Of a stretch of DNA of 64,000 nt, positions 10,701 through 21,000 are shown in pieces. The DNA is from JABWCQ01 sp964530625. Its GTDB lineage: Bacteria > Electryoneota > RPQS01. Position numbers and translations under genes: made by a program. The notes under the pieces were generated by a model. That model had not been told where the DNA came from and did no database searches. It worked only from the letters and a program-made list of their open reading frames with translations. How positions within the stretch are numbered: position 1 is the first letter of the stretch; every line of letters begins with the position of its first letter. Location: positions 1-64,000 of the forward strand of contig CAZHAK010000002.1 of the NCBI GenBank assembly GCA_964530625.1, in the 5' to 3' direction.

Positions 10701-13636
10701 TTATTCATCGAGACATTCGATAATGAAGCGGGATTGAGTTGATAGGCTCCGCTTCCTCCTCCGTCAGTCCCGCTTCCGCGCGCCTTAAAGCCGACAGCCA
10801 TGCCCTGACCCTTGCCGATAGCATTTCCTTCAAAATCGCAATAGTTAACAGCAATGTTCTGGTAGGTCTCTACGCCCTTAAGATTGATGTCGAAGCCTGC
10901 GTTCCATGTGTCGTTATAGCACGCAGTACACAAACCATTGTCATTGACTTCACAATCCGCGAATGTTGCATCACTCAGCTTCTCAACATAAATGCCCTTC
11001 GCGTCGTTATCGCTGAAACTGGTACCGGTCACAGTAACGTTACTGACCATGCTTCCACCCGGACCCCAATCACCATGCTTGGCAAAATACCAGCCATAGA
11101 TAAGATGGTCGAACGAGCAGTCCACTATTTCCAAATCAGACAAGCTAGCATAGGTCGCAACTTTTAGTCCGACTTCATTTTCGAGCGCATTATTCGGATT
11201 GTTTCCAATAACGTGAACGTTGTCAAGCTTGATGTAAGAATAACTGCCAGTTGGCACATTAAATCCGTACTGACCGACAGGCAGGACTTGCAGATCTTGG
11301 AACAATAGCGGGCTTCCAGCATTCAAACCAGATGCCGCAATCGTAAACACCGGACCTGTCGAGCTTGTCACCGTGGTCAACGACGCCAGAATGGTCTCTT
11401 CACCAATGATCTTTACGTAGTTATTGACGTTCACCGATTCGGTATAGGTGCCCGCAGCAACATGGATTTCTTTTCCCGTTGCCTCAAGGGAATACGTTGA
11501 ACCGGCTGCCGTAACTGGCGCCTGAATTTTCATCGGCAATTCCACGTAGAAGAAATCTCCTGCGCGTTCGTACGCCCAACCATTTGCGCCGACAAAAACT
11601 GCCGCCGCCACTGCGTTGGCTTGGCTTGTTTGATAGGCCTCAAGGTACGGATAGTTGGCTGCACCAGCGACATAGGGGAACTGTCCTATAGGAACGGTCA
11701 AGTTCGTGATAGGAGGACGAACCGCCATATACAAATCACGTTCCCAGTAGATTGGCCTTGCTTCGGAAAGGCTCAGCGTGCCCATAAATGTCACATTATC
11801 GGAACCGCCTGTTGCATACTCACCCTTGGTATAAACAGCAGCACCTCCCCACGCGTTGCCTGACGTGGTCAGTCCGTTAATTGTTATGTTATCACAGTCG
11901 GTCATTGAAAGACCATTGCCGCTCAGAGCACCCGTTGAAGTGCAATTTGTTAACGTTCCGGAGGCCAAACCATTGAGGTCAATACCGGTTTTGCCCGTTC
12001 CGATAACCGTCACGTTTGCGATAGATACGGTTGCATTGTCACCGGAAACTTTCAACCCGTAGTTACCTACAACGGCCGCGTCCGGTCCATCTAACGTAAA
12101 CGTCTGGAACGCGAAATCGTAGTCACCTGCCGCGTCGATACCATAGTCATTGAATGCGCTGGCGTTAATTACTACACCAGACTCACTTTCACCAATCAGG
12201 GTAAGGTCCTGATAAATATTCAACGTGGTGTAGTAAGTGCCGTTCAGTACATTTACCGTCGAATTTCCGACGTTGTTAATCGCTGTCTGAATGTCACCAA
12301 ACGCATCATAACCCCAAACCAAACCGGCATATGGCGAGCCGTCAACATCCGCTTGGTTCGTCCAATCGTCGTCAACCCAAACCTCATCAGCAGGGCCACC
12401 CAATGACATTGCACTGAGGTTCTCGCCGCCAACCGCAGGATAATGTGAATCGTTGCCGTATACCCAACCGCCGCTCGCGAGTTGCTGTGTCGCAGCAGTC
12501 CAGTACGTGCCGTGGGCGATTTCTGTTGCATAGGTTACGGGGTTCAACGCATTCAAGGCCACCACGGCGTATGACGTAGCTTGCCAATCCTCGTCTGGAG
12601 TTCCAGGGCCGTTGGCTCCGTAGCTTCCACTGAATGCTCCGTTGGAATACTGGCTGGCTTGTAGACGGAGAACCAATCCTGGGATCTCTCCTGTGTGGCT
12701 ACCTGAGGCGCGGAATGCGTCCAGCAGACCTGTAACACCCAATGTATACCACCAATAATTCTTATTTGTAAAAGTGGGGTCCCAGCCATCGTCGTCATCC
12801 ACGTCAAACAGACCAGGAGAGTCATTAAACGAATCTTGCCAAAGCACTTCGGCCATTTCATCAGCATCGGTATCGTAGCCATCACCCGGGAATCTGTCAT
12901 GAAGCATTTGGGCAGCAACTACATATGCTCCAATATCCCAACCGATGATTCCATTAGGATAGTTCTGTGTTATGCCACGCACGTCACGTATGTATTCCGC
13001 AAAACCTGTTGCCGTACCGCTGCCTAGATTAGTGATACGCCAATCATATTTTGCTTTCGCGGCATCCTTGAATGAAGTTCCTGCCACATCCGGCAGATCA
13101 TTGTACAGCATCAAGAACTTTATGTCAGCTGCAGAGCGTATGTCCGCTGTGCCTGCGGCAACAGCCCGATCTGCTGCATCTGTCATTGCAACAAACCACG
13201 GGTGTGCGGTAGTATAACCGTTCTTGACATAGGCATAATATAGGCCCAACGCCGAGACGCCATAGAGGTTCGTTGGACTCGCCCCCGTAGTGTGAAAGAA
13301 AGGTGCGGGTGGTGAAGTCACAACCCAATCCCAACCGGCGTCGTCCGGATCATTCGGACTTTCCGAACCACCCGAGCCGTTCCCAGCGTTATCCTCCGTG
13401 ACATCGGCCTGCATGTGCTTCATATAGTCGCCACCTGCAATAAGAGCCGTACCCCAATCTACAGGATCACCGGGTGCATCTAAAGACCGATCCGTAAGCA
13501 TGGATACAAATGTAGGCTCAAAAGAACCATCACCGTAAGGCACGGCGAGCGGTTTTTCGTTGTTTCGCGCCCAAGCACTGCTGACCAACGCGAGTGCGGC
13601 CAGCAGACTTAGCAAAACTTTTCCTGTCTTCTTCAT
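7742..13636 (-). CDS. giant secreted paralogue with dockerin-like, cohesin-like and sorting domains
   Basis: About 1964 residues from ATG 13636, chosen because GGGGAAGAG precedes it and a clean signal peptide starts there (MKKTGKVLLSLLAALALVSS). The frame is open 19 codons further up to 13693. Domain order matches the protein at 1596: alpha-toroid-like region (QADVTEDNAGNG, GWDWV, YWWYTLG), a longer beta-helix-like region, Cys-rich Ig-like domains, dockerin-like pair (RGRVDTDDLNLLSAVYF and PAATINFFDL, about 1623-1702), cohesin-like domain (about 1735-1865), sorting domain (YPNPFNPTT, SGVYVYTI, KKMVLIR). Several blocks are nearly identical to the 1596 protein. The first dockerin-like loop carries an insertion relative to classic calcium loops, so calcium binding is uncertain. 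Flanked by the two small cohesin-like genes. Probably exported and surface-attached. Confidence 0.9.
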   Translation of the reverse strand: MKKTGKVLLSLLAALALVSSAWARNNEKPLAVPYGDGSFEPTFVSMLTDRSLDAPGDPVDWGTALIAGGDYMKHMQADVTEDNAGNGSGGSESPNDPDDAGWDWVVTSPPAPFFHTTGASPTNLYGVSALGLYYAYVKNGYTTAHPWFVAMTDAADRAVAAGTADIRSAADIKFLMLYNDLPDVAGTSFKDAAKAKYDWRITNLGSGTATGFAEYIRDVRGITQNYPNGIIGWDIGAYVVAAQMLHDRFPGDGYDTDADEMAEVLWQDSFNDSPGLFDVDDDDGWDPTFTNKNYWWYTLGVTGLLDAFRASGSHTGEIPGLVLRLQASQYSNGAFSGSYGANGPGTPDEDWQATSYAVVALNALNPVTYATEIAHGTYWTAATQQLASGGWVYGNDSHYPAVGGENLSAMSLGGPADEVWVDDDWTNQADVDGSPYAGLVWGYDAFGDIQTAINNVGNSTVNVLNGTYYTTLNIYQDLTLIGESESGVVINASAFNDYGIDAAGDYDFAFQTFTLDGPDAAVVGNYGLKVSGDNATVSIANVTVIGTGKTGIDLNGLASGTLTNCTSTGALSGNGLSMTDCDNITINGLTTSGNAWGGAAVYTKGEYATGGSDNVTFMGTLSLSEARPIYWERDLYMAVRPPITNLTVPIGQFPYVAGAANYPYLEAYQTSQANAVAAAVFVGANGWAYERAGDFFYVELPMKIQAPVTAAGSTYSLEATGKEIHVAAGTYTESVNVNNYVKIIGEETILASLTTVTSSTGPVFTIAASGLNAGSPLLFQDLQVLPVGQYGFNVPTGSYSYIKLDNVHVIGNNPNNALENEVGLKVATYASLSDLEIVDCSFDHLIYGWYFAKHGDWGPGGSMVSNVTVTGTSFSDNDAKGIYVEKLSDATFADCEVNDNGLCTACYNDTWNAGFDINLKGVETYQNIAVNYCDFEGNAIGKGQGMAVGFKARGSGTDGGGSGAYQLNPASLSNVSMNNCKVVGNERGVRIGEPGQANTLPANSVINECAVYGNANGDFVNATTASQNAVGNWWGSATPSFGTQVVGTGVTYTPWLGVDGTYPDPGFEALTGGITMSLEDPFIGCVNTSPCNENLLHITTDQAGLVNLQVVIELPANFELIDPTNGLALPVGTVDDSVIFAVVNAYVGTDSFEVNIIWAPPYSSGNTSERIASIPIKYTGSTTGTYTINGLSSLYNDGMNYIANALALGSVDIDVDCSKPTITDFSNSASCTAFGSFAQMVEELHGTFDKGVGAGASDLDEAWVQFGIAGPTLTVFTANTSTSPYTVDFPGALWPTAWYTNLNLDNCTDLYLYVKDVKCNVSDPEMITVGRDETPPTLGGLPVALGCYSPNTYLALDNDLNITDLLNATPCGATIEPVKIWITGETDTLTVPVPFANANWPWDDTDATALWTWITTMSGVPGGADGETYTFNVRHCDCAGNCDASTFSMCIDLTAPGIGAVTTFDARPADAGVWLNWAWTPDAAQAVEMRIYRSPITPNGTPPAGYPGYTPALRDVYDVSSVPPTGWTLVATQLFGSGEVSSATETNSNNRGDFALHGSSWLDAEGGWAAGLTIPLGVIESPDALGWRDIYRYVTFVKDAGGNWSTGYATTPETNVDHSTNYWLGDFSPADAGGFDNSRGRVDTDDLNLLSAVYFTSQAPADYRNIGPTIVENGNIGKGIPTPDPAATINFFDLVPFSFNYGMVSPVGTFATEFSIQPDPTVIRPFNRLDEAPVVSLGMETDPALAVGSEFTVMVTLTGNEGRVVKAVEARLSFDEAALEVIGTTDGSAVTAEGTLFAKVSAVGGEAGQIGFVAASCGGWTTLDGNAVLGTVTFRVKAEMTTGCDISLESVSMFDNAGEIIEIEGETITLLGTPAVPENYALYQNYPNPFNPTTNIQFDLKEAGQVKIMVYNTLGQIVATVADRSLDAGSHTVAFDASSLASGVYVYTINVNDFSDLKKMVLIR

Positions 13637-13680
13637 TTTCTCTTCCCCTGTCAGTTTGTTTTTTCCAGCTACTGAACTAA

Positions 13681-14502
13681 TTATGGTTCGCATTTCAAGG
13701 CTCTTATCTGATAAGTCCCGATATTGACAACACCCGTGTCGCCGGGATCGAATTCATAAATGATGAAATCGTGATAGAAAAACGTGTCCTGGGTCACTCC
13801 AATTGAATCGTAAATGCCTTGGTTGTTGATGACGTCCTCAAACTCCACGAGATACCACGGATTGACCACCGGGTCATTATCCTCGTCCAACGTCACAGCT
13901 TTCCAATGCAGGCAAACCGAGTCATCCAAGACCGGGACAATAATCAACGAATCCGGTGGCAGGGGAGGCGTGCCTTCCAAATTCGCAATGGTCGTGTCGC
14001 CATTAATGTGGATAACTTCCGGAGCCTCACCCGTCCCGCTGAATCCCTGACCGTCCAAAAATCCCACAATTGTCACCTGATCGCCGACCGGATTAACCGG
14101 TTCAAAATGCAAATTTGCGATTAAAGTTGACCCGGTAAAATTCGGATGGAAAAATCCGTCAATCGCGATGGTATCCCCGTCAACCAGATGCGGAAGTAAA
14201 TGCAAACTACCCAGCCCGCCCGGCGTAACGCTCGTCAACGCATAGTTATCTCCATCAAAAACAAAGCGCAGATCAAACACCCGCGCATTTGTTGCCGTCA
14301 TTTGAACATTGACATCAAAGCCGTTACATGTCAGTGCGAAGACATTGCTGGGGGCAAGATGAATGAACGCAGCCGTGTCGTCCAGCGGACTCCGCTGTGC
14401 AAAATTTTTCGCACTAACAAATAAAACAAGCGCGCAGATTAATATGAATCTTCGCGCTTTGCGCACTTTACCCCCAAAACTCGACCGTAATTTTGAATTC
14501 AC
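13681..14502 (-). CDS. secreted cohesin-like domain protein
   Basis: 273 residues beginning with GTG at 14502, supported by AAAGG 6 bases upstream. After a basic stretch there is a signal peptide (RRFILICALVLFVSAKNFAQ). A cohesin-like sandwich of about 130 residues follows (VFALTCNGFDVNVQM, VFDLRFVFDGDNYAL, GSTLIANLHFEP). A fibronectin III-like end (VCLHWKAVTLDEDNDPVV, YLVEFEDV) completes it. No C-terminal sorting domain. The stop lies 44 bases before the preferred start of the next, giant gene, so the two are probably co-transcribed. The role is unknown; a scaffold or anchoring subunit for the dockerin-like giant proteins is a speculation from the domain pairing. Confidence 0.85.
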   Translation of the reverse strand: MNSKLRSSFGGKVRKARRFILICALVLFVSAKNFAQRSPLDDTAAFIHLAPSNVFALTCNGFDVNVQMTATNARVFDLRFVFDGDNYALTSVTPGGLGSLHLLPHLVDGDTIAIDGFFHPNFTGSTLIANLHFEPVNPVGDQVTIVGFLDGQGFSGTGEAPEVIHINGDTTIANLEGTPPLPPDSLIIVPVLDDSVCLHWKAVTLDEDNDPVVNPWYLVEFEDVINNQGIYDSIGVTQDTFFYHDFIIYEFDPGDTGVVNIGTYQIRALKCEP

Positions 14503-14597
14503 GAAGTACCTTTATTGTCACATTTTTTAAGACGTGGGCTTCCTGCTAAAGCTATAAGTAAATTTACACTGACTTGCCTGAAAATATAGCACTGCTC

Positions 14598-14626
14598 AAA
14601 GTACATTAAATCTCATCCTGAGTCAA
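14598..14626 (-). promoter_or_regulatory. possible promoter for the 13681-14502 operon
   Basis: TTGACT, 17 bases, TACTTT on the minus strand. The -35 is good and the -10 is weak, about 95 bases before the GTG start. Confidence 0.4.
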
Positions 14627-14855
14627 GAGACTAAATCAAACAATATACATTTCTCTGCGAAACATGAAGTTTCTTATTGCAATGCTTCCAAGAGCTTAGA
14701 AAAGGCAAAAAGTATGGATAACTTGCCAATCAATAAATACCTCTCAGTCTGAAATCACGCTTGTAAGCCCGGCGGGTCTCTATAACTTCCAAAGAAGAAA
14801 ACCGAACCGAACGCCATCTTCTTTTGCCCACGCGACAATAGTAAAACATCCTCAT

Positions 14856-14889
14856 AAAAAGCGGGGCCCGTTAAGTTAGCAGACCCCGC
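14856..14889 (-). terminator. rho-independent terminator after the FG-GAP protein
   Basis: On the minus strand GCGGGG pairs with CCCCGC across a loop of about 16 bases and is followed by TTTTT. It lies 26 bases past the stop at 14915. Confidence 0.8.
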
Positions 14890-14914
14890 CAGACTCCAAC
14901 ATTCTTAGGAAGAA

Positions 14915-17872
14915 CTATTTCATCAGCAACACTTTTTGCGTCAAATGCGAAACAGGGGTCTGCAAACTGACAAAATAAACTCCCGTCGTAACGGGCAGTC
15001 CTGCGGAGTTATCGCCCTGCCAATTGACTTGATAATGGCCCGCTGATTGCCGGTCATTAACGAGTTCGCGAATGAAGCGTCCGGTAACATCATATACAGT
15101 GAGTTTCACTTCAGACGCAGTCGGCAATGAATAGCTGATCGTTGTATTGGGATTAAACGGATTTGGATAGGCTGGATTCAATACGAATTCATTCGGCAAG
15201 ACAACAGGCGTCATCGCCGAAACAATGTACGTGCCGCCGGATATACACTCGACCCAGCCGTTGCGATTACCCATCAAAATTTCGAAGGCGTTGCTGCCGT
15301 CCACGTCGGGAAGGATTCCCACCGCGTCGACGGCGCTCGAAGCTCCCGATCCGAATGTGCTGATATATCCATCTCCATCCCAGCCACTCAGTACAATCAA
15401 TTTGTTGCTGAGTGTTCCACAGACGATGTCATGAATTCCGTCACCCGTGACATCAGGCACGGTGGTCAGGGACAGCACATTCTCCGGATCGGTCGGATCT
15501 GCAATCTGATTCCAGATTTCAAACCCTTGCGCGCCGTCGAGACAAACAACTCTGCCCGATACAGTCCCCACGACGACTTCTGCAACATCATCACCTGAGA
15601 TGTCCGGCAAAATGGTTAGTTCATAGACAAACGTGCCGCTGAATTCTTCCAGCCAAAGCTGCTGTCCGTTCAATCCGTCTATCACATAGACGCCAAGATA
15701 AGCTGACGCAACTGCCACGTCTTCTGACGTGTTCGTTTGCGGATTCGCATTGCCCATGCGCTCGATATCAAACACCGGTGAACCGTTGCTGACAGAGGTT
15801 TGCCATCTCTGCGCTCCAGTCGCACCGTTTAGGCCGATGACCCAACTTGTCGTGCCGCCGACGATGTCGTCAACCCCGTCTCCGGTCACGTCGGCAATCG
15901 GCGCAAACGAGTAGAAAGCATCGTAGGCCGGACCCGACCACAACAACTCACCGTCGTCGCCACTCAGTGCAAACACACGTCTCGGGCCGCTGTTGCCGCC
16001 GTCGCTGCCACCCGAGGCCAAAACATCTGCGACAAAGTCTCCATTGATATCATCAAATCCTTTAACATCGTAAACCCAACCGCCGTCTCCCCAAAAGCGC
16101 GTGTCGAACATCCAAAGCTCTTCACCTGTCTGGCCGGAAAGGGCATAGACAGATCTGCTGTTGCCGGCCGTACCGATCAACACATCGCTGATGCCGTCCC
16201 CTGTGATGTCTTCCATTGTCGCTAAAGCGCGATCTGAATAAACGGGTCCACTGTGTGTCGGATCTCGTCGAGAATTATATGTCCAAAACGTGTCCGCCGT
16301 GCCGCTGGACGCTCCATTAACACAGACGGTCAATCCGCTGCCACTGGCTAACAAGACATCCGCCGCGCCATCACCGTTCACATCGTCGATCCACGTCACT
16401 CCGTTGATGCCGACGTCGGAATTGTCAGAAGGATCGTGGTAGGTCCACATCGATTCGCCATCTTCGAAATTCGCTTGCACGGCGCTGCCACTCAAAACGA
16501 TACTCACGGATGGCCGTGCAGGGTCATTTGACGCAATGGTCAAAATTCCGTCAAAGTGCCCGGTCTCGGTCGGCTCAAACCAGACCCGTACTGGCACGTT
16601 TCCCATCGGTTCAAGAGAATACGGAAATGCCAAAGGTTCGGCTCGAAATTGCGTGCCACTGGTAACTTCGACAGCGTCCAAGAGCAATTCACCATGGCCA
16701 AGATTCTCGACCATTAGTGTTCGAGAGGACGAAGCGGTGGGATTGGGCACCCACACTTCTCCAAATCCAAGAGTTGCAGGACTCCACGAAATATGACCTT
16801 CATCATTAAATGCAATTCCGGTCACAGGAACGGCCAACTGGCCCTCGTCCGGATCGTTACTGACAACAAATAATGTGTCGTTAAAGGTGCCGGAAACCTG
16901 CGGGTCAAATGAAACAGCAATCGTGAAGCTGGAAGCACCGGGAACAATATGCGGGAAAACGGTGGGAGAGGTGACAACATAAGTACCGCCAAACGAGAAG
17001 AAAAGTTCGTCAAGACTCAGCGGCGCGTTGCCGACGTTGGAGCCGACGAGTTCCCATGTCAAGGGAAAACCGATCACCGCTTCTCCAAAATCATAAGGAG
17101 TGGTTACCAAGTCAATATCCGGCTGCACGGCGTTGGAAACATCGTACTGCAGAATCCGATTCATGTTTGTGGTCTGTGCGTAGGCGACAATCCACAGAAA
17201 GCCATCCACAACAACGACTCCACGAATCCTTCGATCCGGAAGCGATGAATGCTCGGGCAATTCAAACTGCCATTCGGGCGCTCCCGTCGCGGCATTCAAC
17301 CAATACACAACATCCGCATCGGGATTCGAGGCTGTTGTCCATACATGTCCGTTGTCATAGGCGACCCCGCGAATCTGGAAGCCCGGCGCGTTCATGCTGT
17401 CGAGAACCGCTCCATTGGATTGAGCGATACGATAGAGCTTGTTGTTGTTTTGCGGAAAATTTTTACCTACCCAGAAATTCTGTCCCTCAATACTCATGCC
17501 TGCAGCGTTGCTTTGAGCAGGGTCAGGAATAGAATCTATCAAGACTCCCGTCTCAGGATTAATCTTAAATATCTGTCTACGTGCAGATACGCCGGAAATG
17601 GTCCATAAGAATTGCCCATCCCAAGAAAGTCCGTCGGAGCCGCTGACAGGCGAGAGCACGGTATCCAAAAGCGCTCCGGTTGCCATTCCGACCTTGATCA
17701 GGCGATTCGAATTATTATCTCCTACCCAAAAATTCGTTCCGTCAAACGTGATGGACGACGCGTTGACAGACGGTGCCGGAATATCCCGAACAAGGACTTG
17801 CGCGTAAGCGCTTGCGAATAGGAAAAGTATAGTTGCAGTAAGTGTGAAGAAAGGCTTTGTGTGACGAATCAT
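14915..17872 (-). CDS. secreted FG-GAP/beta-propeller protein with sorting domain
   Basis: About 985 residues from ATG 17872, chosen for GGAGG just upstream and the signal peptide MIRHTKPFFTLTATILFLFA. The first 250 residues look like a propeller with repeated tryptophan-containing blades (DGTNFWVGDNNSN, SWDGQFLWTI, VVDGFLWIV). Residues about 257-475 hold two Ig-like domains of the ASPM/SPD-2/Hydin kind (LGFGEVWV, VRVWFEPTETGHFDG, ASNDPARPSV). About 490-880 holds FG-GAP repeats with calcium-loop motifs (DVNGDGAADVLLA, DITGDGISDVLIG, DINGDFVADVLAS). The end is a FlgD/type IX-like domain (AYPNPFNPNTTISYSLP, TGVYFVSL). Probably extracellular; adhesion or PQQ-like propeller roles are possible but unproven. 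A 17962 hairpin separates it from the upstream gene. Confidence 0.88.
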   Translation of the reverse strand: MIRHTKPFFTLTATILFLFASAYAQVLVRDIPAPSVNASSITFDGTNFWVGDNNSNRLIKVGMATGALLDTVLSPVSGSDGLSWDGQFLWTISGVSARRQIFKINPETGVLIDSIPDPAQSNAAGMSIEGQNFWVGKNFPQNNNKLYRIAQSNGAVLDSMNAPGFQIRGVAYDNGHVWTTASNPDADVVYWLNAATGAPEWQFELPEHSSLPDRRIRGVVVVDGFLWIVAYAQTTNMNRILQYDVSNAVQPDIDLVTTPYDFGEAVIGFPLTWELVGSNVGNAPLSLDELFFSFGGTYVVTSPTVFPHIVPGASSFTIAVSFDPQVSGTFNDTLFVVSNDPDEGQLAVPVTGIAFNDEGHISWSPATLGFGEVWVPNPTASSSRTLMVENLGHGELLLDAVEVTSGTQFRAEPLAFPYSLEPMGNVPVRVWFEPTETGHFDGILTIASNDPARPSVSIVLSGSAVQANFEDGESMWTYHDPSDNSDVGINGVTWIDDVNGDGAADVLLASGSGLTVCVNGASSGTADTFWTYNSRRDPTHSGPVYSDRALATMEDITGDGISDVLIGTAGNSRSVYALSGQTGEELWMFDTRFWGDGGWVYDVKGFDDINGDFVADVLASGGSDGGNSGPRRVFALSGDDGELLWSGPAYDAFYSFAPIADVTGDGVDDIVGGTTSWVIGLNGATGAQRWQTSVSNGSPVFDIERMGNANPQTNTSEDVAVASAYLGVYVIDGLNGQQLWLEEFSGTFVYELTILPDISGDDVAEVVVGTVSGRVVCLDGAQGFEIWNQIADPTDPENVLSLTTVPDVTGDGIHDIVCGTLSNKLIVLSGWDGDGYISTFGSGASSAVDAVGILPDVDGSNAFEILMGNRNGWVECISGGTYIVSAMTPVVLPNEFVLNPAYPNPFNPNTTISYSLPTASEVKLTVYDVTGRFIRELVNDRQSAGHYQVNWQGDNSAGLPVTTGVYFVSLQTPVSHLTQKVLLMK

Positions 17873-17961
17873 GGGTCCTCCAAGCCCGAACACTTCACGA
17901 GAGTTCAGGCTGACGTGTTGCGAAACTACGGGTGTTAATGCTTGACGCAGAGATAGAGTCA

Positions 17962-17993
17962 CAACGGGGACGCACCCGAAGGCGTCCCCGTTG
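17962..17993 (-). terminator. strong hairpin after the three-module protein
   Basis: CAACGGGGACGC pairs perfectly with GCGTCCCCGTTG over an 8-base loop, 24 bases past the stop at 18017. No T-run follows, so it may act as a pause, a rho-linked site or an RNA-stabilising 3' end. Confidence 0.6.
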
Positions 17994-18016
17994 CATAGCG
18001 GAATCAGGTGGTAATC

Positions 18017-21000
18017 TTATTCAGCGGGTTCAGTGGATGCCACCACGACGTAGAATCGAAGGGCATTGCCACCGACTGCGCCCACGTGCGTAAACGTGGA
18101 GGCCGCCGTCGAGCCCAAGGAGTTGGACGGAATCAACGGGAAGTCAGTTTCCGTTCCAGTGAAGATTTCATAGCTTTGCGCGTTCGCCGTCGGTGTCCAA
18201 AGCAAGATGGCGTCGCCCAAATCAAAGTCAATCAAGATCACAAGGTCCGTTACGGCTTCAGCTTCGATGAACGCATCATACTCGTCGGCTCCGATATCCG
18301 GAGTAATCGAACGAAGGTCGCCATCTATGTCGTCGACAACCAGAGCGATGGAAGCTGCCAAGCCGTCCACCGTCGCGAACAGCGTGTCAATGTGCAAATC
18401 CGTCGCGCTGATAAAGCCGGGATCTCCGGAAATTGAGTTGGCGTCACGCGACGTTCCCGCTTGCCAGTCACCCAAGGTCAGATAGTCCGTCGTGCCGTCA
18501 CGTCCCGTGTAGAACGTTGCGGCGCCGCTGCTGAAAATATCATTGTAATTCGACTCTATGATGTTGCCCGTCGTGCGGCGGATACCAAAAGACTCCAGCG
18601 TCGCCTGATCGGATACAATGATGTTGTTCTTGATCGTTGTGTTCGCAAGGCTCGAATTGTTCTGAATACCCGCGATGTTACTGCCGTTGGTCACGCTGTT
18701 GATGAAGATGCTGTTGTTGTAAACATGCGTCTCCCCGCTGCCCACGACAACACCGCTGATAACTGGATTGCCGCTGGACACGTTCCAGTCATAGAAGAAG
18801 TTGTTGTAGATATAGGCAACAGCGTTTGCGCCGGGACGGCTTTGAACTCCGGCCAAATCCGCAGTCGAACTGGTGCCGACGTAACGGAAATTATGGATCC
18901 GGTTGTTGTAGACATACACGGTATCGTCCGCCGTCTGGCTCTCCACAAGGACGCCTTGGCAGTCAACAGAGCTGTTGCCCCACGGCATGATGTCATTGTC
19001 ATGTACGCGCGCACCCGGACTGTTGTCCAAGAAAATGCAGTAGTGACCGCCGGTAATCGTGCAATTGCGAATAGTATTGTTTTCAGATTGACTTGTGGAT
19101 GATCCGTCAAACATGCGGATACCATAGTACGCACCCGATATGTGCACGTTGTCAATCAGGTTATTGTCCTGACCGTCGCGATACAGGCTGATGCCTCGAT
19201 GTGAACTTGAGGTGCTGTCTTGGCCGACGACCGCACAATCACGAATCGTATTGAAATCGGCGTCGTTATTAATCACGATTCCGATATTTGTGTTGCCTGA
19301 ACAAACGACATCGATGCCTTCAAATGTAATGAAGTCCGCGCCGTCGAGATGCACAACTTGTGAAGCCGTACCGTCCATGATTACGACAACGTCTAGAGTT
19401 ACGCCGACATGCTCGCGGAAAATAACTCGATCCGCGAAGTTAGCTCCCGAAATTTCAGGAATGACAAGACTTTCGTTATAGGTTCCGTCGTAGGCTTCAA
19501 TAACTACTTCACCGTCTATACCTCGGAGTGTCAACGCGGAAACAGCCTGATTGAACGTCGCGAAATCATTGTTTCCACCGCCCAAGTCATAAACACCGGA
19601 CATTGGCGGGCCAACCAGCGTCACAACGGCAGTTGCGCTATCGTTGTCAGCATAGGCGTCTGTGCCGAGAAACGCTTGCACCTCAAGGTCGCCAATTTCA
19701 AAATCAGCAACAGGAGGAGTCCACGGAATCGAAATCGTATCACGCACTCCTGCTGCCAGCGAAACCAAGACTTCCGATGTCTGTCCACCGTTATAGAACA
19801 ACCGCACAGGAACATTTGTTTCTGCGCTTGTCCCGAAATTCTGAATATCCGCATCCACCGTCGTGGGCAAACCGCCGACGAATACGGCAGGTAAACCCAC
19901 AAATCCATAAATGCCGTAATCATGGGCAAGTGAATTAAACTCGTATTCATCGGCGCCGATGTCCGGCGGAGTCCCGCGAGTTTCACCGTCAATGTCAGTT
20001 GTCACGAGGGCCACAGTCTGGCCGGCGCCGTCACACAGCGAGAACGTCGGCGACAAGTGCAAATTGGTCGCGTCAACAAAACCCGGCTGGCCCTCAACTG
20101 AGTTGGCGTCCAACCCGGTTGCACCATTCCAAGCCGCGAGTGTCAGATAGCTTGAGCCGCTGAAACCCACGTTGTAGCCCGTTCCGATACCGTAAACACA
20201 GTTGTAGTTGCTATTCAAAGTGCCGTTCGATTGATAAATAGACCAGCATTCTTCCGTCGGCACGTCAAGTTGCAGAATGTTGTTAATCAAAGTGCTGCTG
20301 GTTGAAGAGGTCGTAATGTAGAATCCGTAAATGTTGCTGGTTGTAGCAACGTCACCGATGCGCACGCTGTTGTGATAGAATTCAGAACCACCGCCCGCTG
20401 CGCGCAGACCGTAAACGGTACCGCCTGTGACTTGCCAGTCATAGACAAAGTTGTTATAGGCAATCAGATTGCCGCCCGTTCCGGTGCTGGCATACACACC
20501 GTTGGAAGTGGTGCTTGAACGGAAATTATGGATTTCGTTGTCGTACGCGTAGGACGTATTGCCTGAGCCCATCGTCGTCGCGTAGATTCCGTAGATCTCC
20601 GTTGACGCTCCGCTCCAACCCGGCTGAATATCACAGCCATACGTGCGTCCGTCTATCTGGTAGTTGAAATAGACGCAGTATTTTCCTTCGGTAATGGAAG
20701 TATTGCGAACCTCGTTCCCGGTATCCGGCGAACCGGAAGTCGCGGAAAACCGAACACCATAGTAAGCGCCTGAGACAATGGCATCTTCCAAAACGTTATT
20801 ATCATTGCCGCCGCCAGTGATGTAGAAGGCATAATTGCTGGATCCCGCTACACTGGCTCCGGTGATTGCGCAGTTCTTGAAGGTATTGTTGTCAGCGTCA
20901 CCCGTTATCTCAACAGCGCGCCCCGTGCCCGTGCACGTGATGTCAATGTTATCAAAAGTGACATAGTCCGCGCCGTTTAGCTGTACGGTCGGGCTTGCTC

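Larger units (their letters stand above)
14503..14914. other. intergenic region with promoter and terminator
   Basis: AT-rich, no plausible gene. It contains a possible leftward promoter at 14598-14626 for the cohesin-like gene and the terminator of the next minus-strand gene at 14856-14889. Nothing else stands out. Confidence 0.7.

Noticed and set aside
7742..13636. Cellulose-degrading cellulosome
   Set aside because: No glycoside hydrolase or carbohydrate-active catalytic domain was recognised in the cluster; only binding-type and structural domains are visible.
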